A stretch of DNA of 64,000 nucleotides from Halomonas sp. LBP4 (GTDB lineage Bacteria; Pseudomonadota; Gammaproteobacteria; Pseudomonadales; Halomonadaceae). The stretch spans positions 509,403 through 573,402 of the forward strand of contig NZ_PDOG01000003.1 of NCBI RefSeq assembly GCF_003202205.1, written 5' to 3'. Shown here piece after piece: positions 8,643-18,505 of this stretch; positions within the stretch are counted from its first letter, which is position 1, and each line of letters starts with the position of its first letter. The notes under the pieces were generated by a model. It was not told where the DNA came from. It was given only the letters and a program-made list of their open reading frames with translations, and searched no databases. Made by a program: the position numbers and the translations under genes.

Positions 8643-9253
8643 TGCGTGCCTCGTTCGGCGTCATCGGCCGGCCGTCGCGCGAGTTCGGCCAGGGCGGCAT
8701 CGAGATGGTGTCGGGCATCGTCCCGCGGCAGGCGCCCGGCAGGGCCGGAGAGGCTCAGCCAGAGCGGCAAGCCGTCGGACCAGGCGTCCAGCAGCCGGCA
8801 TAGCATGAAGCCGCCAGGGAGTTCCAGCGCGGGCTCATCGTCGTTGGCCACCGCCCAGCGCATGCCGGGCCGCAGGTCGTGACGCAGGCTCGCCTCGGGC
8901 AGCGTGACCAGGCGGCATTCGGCGTGGCCCATGCCGACCTCGAGCAGGGCGGCGGTCTCGCCGCTGCGCTCGGCCAGGGTGTCCAGTACCGGTTGTATCC
9001 AGGCGGCCAGCTGGCGGCTGGGCAGGTGGCGCCGTGACAGGCGTACCGGGGTGTGGCCGAGCCGATAGCACCCATCCTGGCCGCGCTGCACGTAGTCGTA
9101 ACGCTCGAGCGAGGCCAGCAGTCGCAACAGGGTGCTCTTGTAGAAGCCGGTGACCTGCGCCAGGTCGGCCAGCGTGAAGTGGTCCCGGGGAGAGTCGAAG
9201 GCCTCGAGCACCGTCAGCGCTCGTTCCACGGCCTCGACGCGGTCCTGTGCCAT
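8639..9253 (-). CDS. IclR-family transcriptional regulator
   Basis: A 204-residue regulator with the IclR winged helix (VERALTVLEAF, FTLADLAQVTGFYKSTLLRLLASLERYDYV) followed by an effector-binding domain that is shorter than usual. I start it at ATG 9253 (MAQDRVEAVERALTVLEAF), the common IclR start; the frame is open upstream to 9322. It is the first gene of a leftward operon with a response regulator, sensor kinase and binding protein, all joined by four-base overlaps. Pairing of an IclR protein with TctDE suggests two-layer control of the divergent tctCBA genes. Confidence 0.85.
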   Translation of the reverse strand: MAQDRVEAVERALTVLEAFDSPRDHFTLADLAQVTGFYKSTLLRLLASLERYDYVQRGQDGCYRLGHTPVRLSRRHLPSRQLAAWIQPVLDTLAERSGETAALLEVGMGHAECRLVTLPEASLRHDLRPGMRWAVANDDEPALELPGGFMLCRLLDAWSDGLPLWLSLSGPAGRLPRDDARHHLDAALAELARRPADDAERGTQ

Positions 9254-9368
9254 GTGGTGACGATGCCTCCTTGACGTGGCGAAGGGGTGTTCAACTTTGG
9301 TCGCAATAAGGGACTTTGGCATTGACGCGCCCCCCCCGGGATGCCTAACTTTCCACCCTGAGGAACGT

Positions 9369-9393
9369 AGTTCTGCCTTACAGAACTGTAAGG
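9369..9393. promoter_or_regulatory. Nested palindromic operator before tctC
   Basis: CCTTACAG-AA-CTGTAAGG (9376-9393) is a perfect 8-bp inverted repeat with a 2-bp centre, and it overlaps a second one, AGTTCT (9369-9374) with AGAACT (9382-9387). It lies between the divergent iclR and tctC genes. IclR and TctD are the obvious candidates to bind; which one is not evident. Confidence 0.55.
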
Positions 9394-9460
9394 TAGGCGA
9401 TCACCTCCGACAAGTCAACCAAGGATCCGTCCCGGATCGACCAACGAGGGGAATACAACA

Positions 9461-10447
9461 ATGTCCACCAGAACGCCACTCAAGCTGTTCGCCATCGCCG
9501 CCGTGACCCTGAGCGCGGGAAGCGCCACGGCCTTCGAGCCCCAGGGCAAGGTCGAATGCCTGGCGCCTGCCGATCCGGGCGGCGGCTGGGACTTCACCTG
9601 CCGCAGTGTCGGCAAGGTGATGGAGGACCTGGATATCGTTCCGCGCAGCGTCCAGACCATCAACATGGCGGGTGCCGGTGGCGGCGTGGCCTTTGGGCAT
9701 ACCGTCAGCAAGCGTGCCGGCGACGAGCAGTTGCTGGTGGCGGCGTCCACCGCGACCACCACGCGACTGGCCCAGGGGCAGTTCCCGAACATGAACGCCG
9801 ACATGGTCAACTGGATCGGGGCGCTGGGGGCCGATTACGGGGTCATCGGGGTATCGGCGGATTCCGAGTACGAAGATCTCAATGACCTGATGGATGCCCT
9901 CAAGGAAGACCCGCGCAGCGTCAAGTTCGCCGGGGGGAGTGCCAAGGGGGGCTGGGATCACCTCAAGGTGCTGATCGCCGCCCAGGCCGCCGATGTCGAG
10001 AACCTGCCGCGGATTCCCTACCTGTCGTACAACAACGGTGGTGAGGCACTGACCCAGGTGATCGGCGGTCACGTCGATGCCTTCACCGGCGACATCACCG
10101 AGGCGCAGGGCTTCATGGAATCCGGTGACCTCAAGGTGCTCGCCGTGCTTTCCGAGGAGCGCCTGCCCGGCGAGTTCTCCGACATCCCGACCGCCATGGA
10201 GCAGGGTATCGATGCCCTCGGCCCCAACTGGCGCGGCTTCTACATGCCGGCGGACATCTCCGACGAGGCCAAGCAGTACTGGGTCGACGCCATGGACACC
10301 ATCTATGAAAGCGAGGAGTGGCAGGGCGTCATGACCCAGAACGGCCTGATGCCCTTCCATATGAGCGCCGGCGAATTCGAGTCCTTCGTCAAGGACCAGA
10401 TCGCCGAGATCGAAACCCTCTCCAAGGACATCGGGTTGATTCAGTAA
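9461..10447 (+). CDS. tctC: Tripartite tricarboxylate transporter receptor TctC
   Basis: Periplasmic high-affinity receptor of a TTT transporter, 328 residues. A signal peptide ends near SATA-FE, then VECLAPADPGGGWDFTCR, the TctC/Bug ligand-loop signature (PADPGGGWD), is visible. This class binds citrate and other tricarboxylates or related acids. A GAGGGG ribosome site lies before the ATG. The stop overlaps the tctB start (TAATG), so translation is coupled. Expression is probably set by the divergent iclR-tctDE operon. Citrate as substrate is inferred from the tctD/tctE company. Confidence 0.92.
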   Translation: MSTRTPLKLFAIAAVTLSAGSATAFEPQGKVECLAPADPGGGWDFTCRSVGKVMEDLDIVPRSVQTINMAGAGGGVAFGHTVSKRAGDEQLLVAASTATTTRLAQGQFPNMNADMVNWIGALGADYGVIGVSADSEYEDLNDLMDALKEDPRSVKFAGGSAKGGWDHLKVLIAAQAADVENLPRIPYLSYNNGGEALTQVIGGHVDAFTGDITEAQGFMESGDLKVLAVLSEERLPGEFSDIPTAMEQGIDALGPNWRGFYMPADISDEAKQYWVDAMDTIYESEEWQGVMTQNGLMPFHMSAGEFESFVKDQIAEIETLSKDIGLIQ

Positions 10448-10899
10448 TGACCTACAACGACCGCATCTTCGGGGTCCTGATGATCGTCCTGGCCGTCGCG
10501 TACGGCTGGGGCACCACCCAGTTTCCCGAACCCTTCGGCGGGACCGAAGCCGTCGGTCCCGATACCTTTCCACGCCTGCTGGCTGTCGTGCTGGCACTCT
10601 CCAGCCTGTACATGGTCGTGCGGCCGGATCCGGATAACGCCTGGCCCTGGAGCCGCACCGGCATCGAGCTGATCGTCGCCGTGGTGGTGTTGATCCTCTA
10701 CGCCGCGCTGCTGCAGCCGCTGGGCTTCATCATCAGCACGACCCTGGCGGTGGGGACCCTCTGCTGGCGCATGGGCTCCGCCCCGGTGAGGGCCTATGTG
10801 ACCGGGGCGATCTCCGGGGTGGTGGTGTTCCTGCTGTTCAACTTCGCCCTCGACCTGGCGCTGCCGCTGGGCCTGCTCTCGTTCCTGGAGGTGAGCTGA
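10447..10899 (+). CDS. tctB: Tripartite tricarboxylate transporter small membrane subunit TctB
   Basis: A 150-residue membrane protein with four predicted helices, the size and position expected for the small subunit of a TTT transporter. It starts MTYNDRIFGVLMIVLAVAYG and has the GPDTFPRLLAVVLALSS segment common in TctB. Its ATG overlaps the tctC stop and its TGA overlaps the tctA ATG, so the three are strictly coupled. TctB proteins are poorly conserved; the call rests on topology and context. Confidence 0.88.
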   Translation: MTYNDRIFGVLMIVLAVAYGWGTTQFPEPFGGTEAVGPDTFPRLLAVVLALSSLYMVVRPDPDNAWPWSRTGIELIVAVVVLILYAALLQPLGFIISTTLAVGTLCWRMGSAPVRAYVTGAISGVVVFLLFNFALDLALPLGLLSFLEVS

Positions 10900-12425
10900 T
10901 GGAGACCCTCGGCTTCTTGATGGATGGGTTTGGTGTCGCCCTGGCCCCGCACAACCTGCTGTTCGCCCTGCTCGGCGCCTTCCTCGGCACCCTGATCGGC
11001 GCCCTGCCGGGGCTCGGCCCGGCCAACGGCGTGGCCATCCTGATTCCGCTGGCCTTCAGCCTGGGGCTCGCCCCGGAGACCGCGCTGATCATGCTCACCG
11101 CGGTCTATGCCGGGGCCATGTACGGCGGGCGCATCTCGTCGATCCTGTTGAACATCCCCGGCGACGAACCGGCGATGATGACCTGCCTCGACGGCTATCC
11201 CATGGCCCAGCAGGGCAAGGCCTCCGAGGCGCTGGCGATCTCCGCCGTGGCCTCCTTCATCGGCAGCCTGATCGCCACGGTGGGGCTGATCCTGCTGGCG
11301 CCGCTGCTGGCCGACTTCGCCCTGACCTTCGGGCCGGCCGAGTACTTCGCACTGTTCCTGCTGGCCTTCGCCACCCTGGGCGGCATCACCGGCAAGAACC
11401 CCATGAAGACGGTGGTGGCCGCCGCCATCGGCCTGATGATCGCCACCGTGGGCATCGACAATACCGGGGTGCAGCGCTACACCTTCGGCGTGCTCGAACT
11501 CTACGAGGGGGTGGACTTCATCATCGCCATCGTCGGCCTGTTCGCCATCTCCGAGCTGCTGTTCTTCATCGAGGAGAAGGCCGGGGGCGGCAAGGAGAAG
11601 ATGGCCGTCAACAAGCTCACGCTGAAATGGAAGGACATCCGCTTCATCCTGCCCTCCAGCTTCCGGGGTGGCGTGCTGGGCTTCATTGCGGGGGTACTCC
11701 CTGGGGCAGGCGCCTCGCTGGGCAGCTTTATCGGCTATACCCTGGAAAAGAAGATCGTGGGCAAGAAGGGCTACTTCGGCAAGGGCGACCCGCGCGGCGT
11801 GGCCGGTCCCGAGGCCGGCAACAACGGCGCCTCCAGCGGCGCCCTGGTGCCCATGCTGACGCTGGGCGTGCCGGGCAGCGGTACCACCGCGGTGCTGCTG
11901 GCGCTGCTGATCTCGCTGAACATCACCCCCGGGCCGCTGATGTTCACCCAGAACGCCGACATCGTCTGGGGCGTGATTGCCGCGCTGCTGATCGGCAACT
12001 TCCTGCTGCTGGTGCTCAACATTCCGCTGGTGGGCATCTTCGTCAAGCTGCTGTCGGTGCCGCCGATGTACCTGCTGCCGATCGTCACCATGGTCGCCTT
12101 CGTGGGCATCTACTCGATCAGCAACACCGTCTTCGACCTCTACTTCATGGTGGCCTTCGGGGTGGGAGGCTATGTCCTGCGCAAGCTGGAGATCCCGCTG
12201 GTGCCGATCATCCTCGGCCTGTTGCTGGGGCCGGAGATGGAGAAGAACCTGCGCCATGCCATGGACATCTCCGACGGCGACTGGACCATCCTCTGGGACA
12301 GCGGCCTGGCCATCGGCCTGTGGGCCTTCGCCATCGCGGGGCTGGTCCTGCCCTACATCGTTGGCCCGATCCTGCGCCGCCGCATGCAGGTCGCGGCGAC
12401 AGCCGGAGGCCCGGAAGGCGACTGA
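10899..12425 (+). CDS. tctA: Tripartite tricarboxylate transporter large permease TctA
   Basis: Large inner-membrane permease of 508 residues that moves the acid with sodium or protons. The conserved TctA blocks are present: LGTLIGALPGLGPANGVAIL near the start, YAGAMYGGRISSILLNIPGD, and the second inverted copy GFIAGVLPGAGASLGSFIGY with EAGNNGASSGALVPMLTLGVPG. About 11-12 helices are expected. A perfect hairpin with a T-run follows 30 bases after the stop, so the operon ends here. Confidence 0.95.
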   Translation: METLGFLMDGFGVALAPHNLLFALLGAFLGTLIGALPGLGPANGVAILIPLAFSLGLAPETALIMLTAVYAGAMYGGRISSILLNIPGDEPAMMTCLDGYPMAQQGKASEALAISAVASFIGSLIATVGLILLAPLLADFALTFGPAEYFALFLLAFATLGGITGKNPMKTVVAAAIGLMIATVGIDNTGVQRYTFGVLELYEGVDFIIAIVGLFAISELLFFIEEKAGGGKEKMAVNKLTLKWKDIRFILPSSFRGGVLGFIAGVLPGAGASLGSFIGYTLEKKIVGKKGYFGKGDPRGVAGPEAGNNGASSGALVPMLTLGVPGSGTTAVLLALLISLNITPGPLMFTQNADIVWGVIAALLIGNFLLLVLNIPLVGIFVKLLSVPPMYLLPIVTMVAFVGIYSISNTVFDLYFMVAFGVGGYVLRKLEIPLVPIILGLLLGPEMEKNLRHAMDISDGDWTILWDSGLAIGLWAFAIAGLVLPYIVGPILRRRMQVAATAGGPEGD

Positions 12426-12455
12426 TCCCACCGCTCATTCACCCTGCTGACTCGC

Positions 12456-12493
12456 GGGGGCGCCGATGCGATCGGCGCCCCCGTGTTCTTTTT
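12456..12493 (+). terminator. Intrinsic terminator of tctCBA
   Basis: A perfect 12-bp stem, GGGGGCGCCGAT (12456-12467) with ATCGGCGCCCCC (12471-12482), a 3-base loop, then GTGTTCTTTTT. It separates tctCBA from the urea operon control region. Confidence 0.88.
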
Positions 12494-12496
12494 GTG

Positions 12497-12513
12497 GGCA
12501 CCAACTCGGTGCA
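12497..12513 (+). promoter_or_regulatory. NtrC-type enhancer site 1 upstream of urtA
   Basis: GGCACC-N5-GGTGCA matches the NtrC consensus TGCACY-N5-GGTGCA at all fixed positions but the first. It is centred about 175 bp before the expected transcription start, a normal place for an enhancer site. Confidence 0.65.
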
Positions 12514-12559
12514 TTGCACCATGGCCCCGTGCCCCGGTGGAGCGTAAGCAGGCCGCTCC

Positions 12560-12576
12560 TGCACCATGACGATGCA
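12560..12576 (+). promoter_or_regulatory. NtrC-type enhancer site 2 upstream of urtA
   Basis: TGCACC-N5-GATGCA differs from the NtrC consensus at one fixed position. Its centre is 63 bp from site 1 (about six helical turns), as in tandem NtrC enhancers, and about 86 bp before the sigma-54 promoter. Confidence 0.65.
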
Positions 12577-12653
12577 TCCTGGGGCGATGACGATATCTGG
12601 ATGACCGGTGCAACATGATGATTGTGAAGGGATAACTCCGATTCTGGTCGGGC

Positions 12654-12668
12654 TGGCACGAGCCTTGC
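12654..12668 (+). promoter_or_regulatory. Sigma-54 (-24/-12) promoter of the urea operon
   Basis: TGGCACG-N4-TTGC at 12654-12668 is a full match to the sigma-54 core consensus, with GG and GC separated by 10 bases. Transcription would begin near 12680, about 36 bases before the urtA ATG. With the two NtrC-type sites upstream it indicates nitrogen-limitation control of urtABCDE and probably of the urease genes. Confidence 0.88.
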
Positions 12669-12715
12669 GATGGACTGGGCGTCCCATAACAAGTCCCATA
12701 CGCAAGGAGTTCACC

Positions 12716-14032
12716 ATGACCCCACGTCGTCCCGCCATGCGTCCCCACTGGCTGGCCGCCTCGCTGCTGAGCCTGGCCGTCGCCACCCCCGCCCTGGCCC
12801 AGGAGGAGCCCATCAAGGTGGGCATCCTGCACTCCCTCTCCGGCACCATGGCGATCAGCGAGACGGTGCTCAAGGACACCGTGGAGATGCTGATCGAGCA
12901 GCAGAACGCCGAGGGGGGCCTGCTGGGTCGCGAGCTGGAGGCGGTGGTGGTCGACCCCGCCTCCGACTGGCCGCTGTTCGCCGAGAAGGCCCGCGAGCTG
13001 CTCGCCCAGGAGGAGGTCGACGTCATCTTCGGCAACTGGACCTCGGTGTCGCGCAAGTCGGTGCTGCCGGTGGTCGAGGAACTCAACGGCCTGCTCTTCT
13101 ACCCGGTGCAGTACGAGGGCGAGGAGTCCTCCGAGAACGTCTTCTATACCGGTGCCGCCCCCAACCAGCAGGCGATTCCCGCCGTCGATTACCTGATGAA
13201 CAACGTCGGGGTGGAGCGTTGGGTGCTGGCCGGCACCGACTACGTCTATCCGCGTACCACCAACAAGATCCTCGAGGCCTACCTGAAGTCGCACGGGGTC
13301 GGTGACGACGACATCATGGTCAACTACACCCCCTTCGGGCACTCGGACTGGCAGAACATCGTCTCCGAGATCAAGGCCTTCGGCAGCCAGGGCAAGAAGA
13401 CCGCGGTGGTCTCCACCATCAATGGCGATGCCAACGTGCCCTTCTACCGGGAGCTCGGCAACCAGGGCATCGATGCCGCCGACATCCCGGTGGTGGCCTT
13501 CTCGGTGGGCGAGCAGGAGCTCACCGGCATCGACACCGCGCCCCTGGTGGGCCACCTGGCGGCCTGGAACTACTTCATGAGCGTCGATACCGACGCCAAC
13601 TACGACTTCATCGACGCCTGGATCGAGCACACCGGCGACGAGATGGCGGTCACCAACGATCCCATGGAGGCCCACTACATCGGCTTCAACATGTGGACCG
13701 AGGCGGTGCGCAAGGCCGGCACCACCGAGGTCGACGCGGTCAAGGACGCCATCATCGGCGTGGCGGTGCCCAACCTCTCCGGCGGCTACGCGGCCATGAT
13801 GCCCAACCATCACATCACCAAGCCGGTGCTGATCGGCGAGATCCAGGACAACGGCCAGTTCTCCATCGTCTGGGAGACGCCCTCCACCGTGGCCGGCGAC
13901 GCCTGGTCCGACTACCTGGAAGGCTCCAGGGACCTGATCAGCGACTGGCGCAAGCCCATGGAGTGCGGCAACTACAACGTGGTGCGCGGCAGCTGCGGCG
14001 GCAGCCAGGCGGAGGAAGAGGCGCCCGAATAA
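12716..14032 (+). CDS. urtA: Urea ABC transporter substrate-binding protein UrtA
   Basis: Periplasmic urea receptor, 438 residues, of the branched-chain amino acid binding-protein superfamily. The start is the ATG at 12716, preceded by AAGGAG; a signal peptide ends at ATPALA-QEE. The mature part begins PIKVGILHSLSGTMAISE, and the stretch FGNWTSVSRKSVLPVVEELNG is characteristic of UrtA/FmdD proteins. It heads a run urtABCDE-ureD under a sigma-54 promoter. A 176-bp gap with stem-loops separates it from urtB, which commonly allows the binding protein to be made in excess. Confidence 0.93.
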   Translation: MTPRRPAMRPHWLAASLLSLAVATPALAQEEPIKVGILHSLSGTMAISETVLKDTVEMLIEQQNAEGGLLGRELEAVVVDPASDWPLFAEKARELLAQEEVDVIFGNWTSVSRKSVLPVVEELNGLLFYPVQYEGEESSENVFYTGAAPNQQAIPAVDYLMNNVGVERWVLAGTDYVYPRTTNKILEAYLKSHGVGDDDIMVNYTPFGHSDWQNIVSEIKAFGSQGKKTAVVSTINGDANVPFYRELGNQGIDAADIPVVAFSVGEQELTGIDTAPLVGHLAAWNYFMSVDTDANYDFIDAWIEHTGDEMAVTNDPMEAHYIGFNMWTEAVRKAGTTEVDAVKDAIIGVAVPNLSGGYAAMMPNHHITKPVLIGEIQDNGQFSIVWETPSTVAGDAWSDYLEGSRDLISDWRKPMECGNYNVVRGSCGGSQAEEEAPE

Positions 14033-14078
14033 CGACACGATCTTAACCGCCTCCCCGCAATGCTGGGCGCCGGGGACA

Positions 14079-14148
14079 GGGCGTAGTGAGGGTCATCTGC
14101 CAGGGACGGCAGATGTAGCGCCCAGGGAAGGGGTCACAGCGCCCTCAC
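14079..14148 (+). other. Structured intergenic RNA region between urtA and urtB
   Basis: A hairpin CATCTGCC/GGCAGATG (14094-14101 and 14108-14115) is enclosed by GGGCG/CGCCC (14079-14083 and 14119-14123) and alternatively by GTGAGGG/CCCTCAC (14086-14092 and 14142-14148). Two enclosing stems that share the central hairpin suggest a foldable or switching leader for urtB, or simply an mRNA-processing structure downstream of the binding-protein gene. I do not recognise a known family. Confidence 0.4.
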
Positions 14149-14208
14149 GAAGGCCTGTCGCCGGGTAAGCCCAGCCATCCGCAAGACGTCGAAATACAGG
14201 ACACGCCC

Positions 14209-15810
14209 ATGAGGATGCTCCCACGCTGCCTGTCGGGCCTGCTGTGCCTCTGCCTGCTGCTCGGCCTGCCGCTGGCCGCCCAGGCGCAGGACGATCCCGG
14301 CCAGGCCCTGCTGGCCCCCCTCGATACCGCCTCCTACGCCGACAAGGGCGAGGCGATCGAGGCCATCATCGCCAGCGGCGACGAGCGCAGCCGCCGTTGG
14401 CTCGAGGCGCTGCTCGGCGGCAAGCTACAGCGTCACAAGGACACCGGCCAGTTCGTCGTGGTCGTCGAGAACCGCGGCCGCAGCTGGCCGGTGGTCGATG
14501 CGCTGAGCTTCGAGGACGCCGGCGAGATGTCGCGACGCGAGCTGGACCGCATCGGTATCAACAACGCCCTGCGCGGCCAGTTGCAGGGGGCGCTGGCGGT
14601 GCTCGACCTGCACGCCGACGAGGTTCGTGACCGACGCGAGGCGGCTCGCGAGCTCCTCGGCGACGTCGATGCCACCCTGGCCGAGCCGCTCCGTGCGGTC
14701 ATCGACGGCGAGGAGGACGCCGAGGTGCGTCGCCTGCTCGAGCAGGCGCTGGCCATCCACCGCCTGGAAGAGGGCGATGCCGCGGCGGTGGACGCCCTGG
14801 CCGGCAGCCTGAATTCCCGGGTGCGCTCGGCGCTGAATGTCGCCAGCCGCAGCGAGGATCCCGAACTCGCCGCCGCCGCGACCTCGGCCCTGGCCGGTAT
14901 CGAGCAGAAGATGAAGCTCAACCGCGGCCTGGAGACCCTCTACTTCGGCCTCTCGCTGGGCTCGGTGCTGGTGCTGGCGGCCATCGGCCTGGCCATCACC
15001 TTCGGCGTCATGGGCGTGATCAACATGGCCCACGGCGAGCTGATCATGCTCGGGGCCTACACCACCTGGGCCATGCAGCAGCTGCTGCCCGGCCAGCCCG
15101 GCCTGGCGCTGCTGCTGGCGATTCCGGCCGGCTTCCTGGTGGCGGCGCTGGCCGGGGTGGCCATCGAGCGCGGGGTCATCCAGTTCCTCAAGGGACGCCC
15201 CCTGGAGACCCTGCTGGCCACCTTCGGCGTCAGCCTGATCCTGCAACAGCTGGTACGTACCGTAATCTCGCCGCAGAACCGCACCGTGGTCTCGCCGGAG
15301 TGGATGAGCGGTTCGATCATGCTCAACGAAGGGCTCTCGTTGACCCTCAACCGTCTCTACGTACTGGGCTTCGCCCTGGTGGTGTTCGCCGGCCTGATGC
15401 TGGTGATGCGCCGTACCCGCCTGGGGCTGGAGGTGCGGGCGGTGACCCAGAACCGTGCCATGGCGCGCTCCATGGGCATCCGCGCCACCCGGGTCGACAT
15501 CCTCACCTTCGCCCTGGGCTCCGGGGTGGCGGGACTGGCCGGCGTGGCGCTCTCACAGCTCACCAATGTCGGCCCCAACCTGGGCCAGAACTACATCATC
15601 GACTCCTTCATGGTGGTGGTGTTCGGCGGCGTGGGAAATCTCTGGGGCACCCTGGTGGCGGGCCTGTCGCTGGGCGTCATCAACCAGGTGCTCGAACCCT
15701 GGGCCGGTGCGGTGCTGGCCAAGATCGTCGTGCTCGTCTTCATCATCCTGTTCATCCAGAAGCGCCCCCGCGGACTCTTTCCGCAGAAGGGCCGGGCGGC
15801 GGAGGGGTAA
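14209..15810 (+). CDS. urtB: Urea ABC transporter permease UrtB
   Basis: Inner-membrane permease of the urea importer, 533 residues. After a signal-like hydrophobic start (LLCLCLLLGLPLAAQAQ) there is a periplasmic region of about 220 residues, then a LivH-type permease beginning LNRGLETLYFGLSLGSVLVLAAIGLAITFGVMGVINMAHGE. The amino-terminal extension is usual in proteobacterial UrtB and distinguishes it from LivH. The carboxyl part includes the permease loop GVGNLWGTLVAGLSLG. Six bases separate it from urtC, so they are co-transcribed. Confidence 0.93.
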   Translation: MRMLPRCLSGLLCLCLLLGLPLAAQAQDDPGQALLAPLDTASYADKGEAIEAIIASGDERSRRWLEALLGGKLQRHKDTGQFVVVVENRGRSWPVVDALSFEDAGEMSRRELDRIGINNALRGQLQGALAVLDLHADEVRDRREAARELLGDVDATLAEPLRAVIDGEEDAEVRRLLEQALAIHRLEEGDAAAVDALAGSLNSRVRSALNVASRSEDPELAAAATSALAGIEQKMKLNRGLETLYFGLSLGSVLVLAAIGLAITFGVMGVINMAHGELIMLGAYTTWAMQQLLPGQPGLALLLAIPAGFLVAALAGVAIERGVIQFLKGRPLETLLATFGVSLILQQLVRTVISPQNRTVVSPEWMSGSIMLNEGLSLTLNRLYVLGFALVVFAGLMLVMRRTRLGLEVRAVTQNRAMARSMGIRATRVDILTFALGSGVAGLAGVALSQLTNVGPNLGQNYIIDSFMVVVFGGVGNLWGTLVAGLSLGVINQVLEPWAGAVLAKIVVLVFIILFIQKRPRGLFPQKGRAAEG

Positions 15811-15816
15811 AACGTC

Positions 15817-16961
15817 ATGTGGTTGACCAGACCTTTCAACGAACGCTCGACCCGGCTGTTCCTGGGCATCCTGCTGGCCGCCCTGGCGCTGGTGACGGTG
15901 CTCAACCTGGCCGTACCGGCGGGCCATCCGCTGCACGTCTCCACCTATACGGTGACCCTGCTCGGCAAGTACCTGAGCTATGCGTTGCTGGCGGTGGCGG
16001 TGGACCTGGTGTGGGGCTACCTGGGTATCCTCAGCCTGGGGCACGGCGCCTTCTTCGCCCTGGGCGGCTATGCCATGGGCATGTACCTGATGCGCCAGAT
16101 CGGCGACCGTGGCACCTATGGCGACCCGGTGCTGCCGGACTTCATGGTGTTCCTGGACTGGGACAGCCTGCCCTGGTACTGGCTGGGCTTCGACATGCCC
16201 GGGATCGCCTTCCTGATGGTGCTGCTGGCGCCGGGCCTGCTGGCCCTGGTATTCGGCTTCCTGGCGTTCCGCTCGCGGGTCACCGGTGTCTATCTGTCGA
16301 TCATCACCCAGGCCATGACCTTCGCCCTGATGCTGGCCTTCTTCCGCAACGAGATGGGCTTCGGCGGCAACAACGGCCTCACCGACTTCCGCGAGCTGCT
16401 GGGCTTCGACCTGAGAAGCGACGCCACCCGGCTGGGCCTGTTCCTCGCCACCGGCATCGCCCTGGCGCTGGGCTATGTGCTGTGCCGCGCCATCGTCGCC
16501 AGCAAGCTGGGCCGGGTCAGCGTGGCCTGCCGCGATGCCGAGGCGCGCACCCGCTTCCTGGGCTACCGGGTCGAGCGCTTCCAGCTGTTCGTCTTCGTGG
16601 TCTCGGCGATGCTCGCCGGCCTCGCCGGCGCCCTCTACGTGCCCCAGGTGGGTATCATCAACCCCAGCGAGTTCTCGCCGATCTTCTCCATCGAGGTGGT
16701 GCTGTGGGTGGCCCTGGGCGGTCGCGCGACCCTCTACGGGGCGGTGATCGGCGCGCTGCTGGTCAATTACGCCAAGACGGTGTTCACCGGGGTGATGCCC
16801 GATGCCTGGCTGTTCGCCCTGGGCGGCATGTTCGTGCTGGTCACCGTCTTCCTGCCCAAGGGCATCGCCGGCCTGCTGACCTATCGTTTCCAGAACCAGC
16901 GCCTGACGCATCGGCGCGAAGGTGAGGGCGCCACCACGACTACCGGCAGGGGGGTCTCCGC

Positions 16962-16965
<4 letters not shown>
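15817..16965 (+). CDS. urtC: Urea ABC transporter permease UrtC
   Basis: Second permease subunit, 382 residues, LivM family, partner of UrtB. It has about ten hydrophobic segments, the loop VDLVWGYLGILSLGHGAFFALGGYAMGMYLMR and ITQAMTFALMLAFFRNEMGFGGNNGLTDF, which are close to UrtC. Its stop overlaps the urtD start (ATGA). No irregularities seen. Confidence 0.94.
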
Positions 16966-17806
<841 letters not shown>

Positions 17807-17807
<1 letters not shown>

Positions 17808-18505
17808 TGCTCCGTATCGACAAGCTCAACCAGTACTATGGCGAGAGCCATACCCTCTGGGACCTGGACCTCGAGGTGCCGGCGGGGCAGTGCACCTGCG
17901 TGATGGGCCGCAACGGGGTGGGCAAGACCACCCTGATGAAGGCGATCATGGGCGAGGTGGCCGCGGCCGCCGGCAGCGTCCGCTATGCTGATGAGGTGGA
18001 GCTGACCCGAAAGCGGGTGGAGGAGCGCTCGCGGCTGGGCATCGGCTACGTGCCCCAGGGCCGGCAGATCTTCCCGCTGCTCACCGTCGAGGAGAACCTG
18101 CGCACCGGGCTCGCCGCGCGGCGCGACGGCGGGCGCACCATTCCGGCGCGCATCTTTGAGCTGTTTCCGGTGCTCGAGGAGATGAAGCATCGTCGCGGCG
18201 GCGACCTCTCCGGCGGCCAGCAGCAGCAACTGGCCATCGGCCGGGCGCTGGTGATCGAGCCCCGGTTGCTGATCCTCGACGAGCCGGGGGAGGGCATCCA
18301 GCCCAATATCGTCACCCAGATCGGCGAGGTGATTCGCAGGCTGATCCGTGAGGACGGCCTGACGGTGCTGCTGGTGGAGCAGAAACTGCCCTTCGCCCGC
18401 AAGTATGCCGACCGCTTCGTGATCATGGACCGCGGCCGACCGGTGGCCGGGGGCGAGATCGGCGAGCTCTCCGATGCCTTGATCAAGGAGCACCTCACGG
18501 TATGA
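17807..18505 (+). CDS. urtE: Urea ABC transporter ATP-binding protein UrtE
   Basis: Second ATPase subunit, LivF type, 232 residues. It begins MLRIDKLNQYYGESHTLWD; Walker A is GRNGVGKTT, the signature is LSGGQQQQLAIGRAL, and Walker B is LLILDEPGEGIQPNIV, where GEGIQPNIV is typical of UrtE. The ATG at 17807 overlaps the urtD TGA, and its own TGA overlaps the ureD ATG, so transporter and urease genes are one transcription and translation chain. Confidence 0.95.

Noticed and set aside
10794..12431. Long reverse open frame over tctA
   Set aside because: Antisense shadow of TctA with no recognisable domain and a skewed composition.
12353..14038. Reverse open frame of 561 codons over urtA and its promoter
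   Set aside because: It crosses the terminator, the sigma-54 promoter and urtA, so it cannot be a real gene alongside them.
14079..14148. Guanidine (ykkC-type) riboswitch before urtB
   Set aside because: GGGACGG occurs, but it pairs within the hairpin and the other conserved guanidine-I, -II or -III parts are missing.
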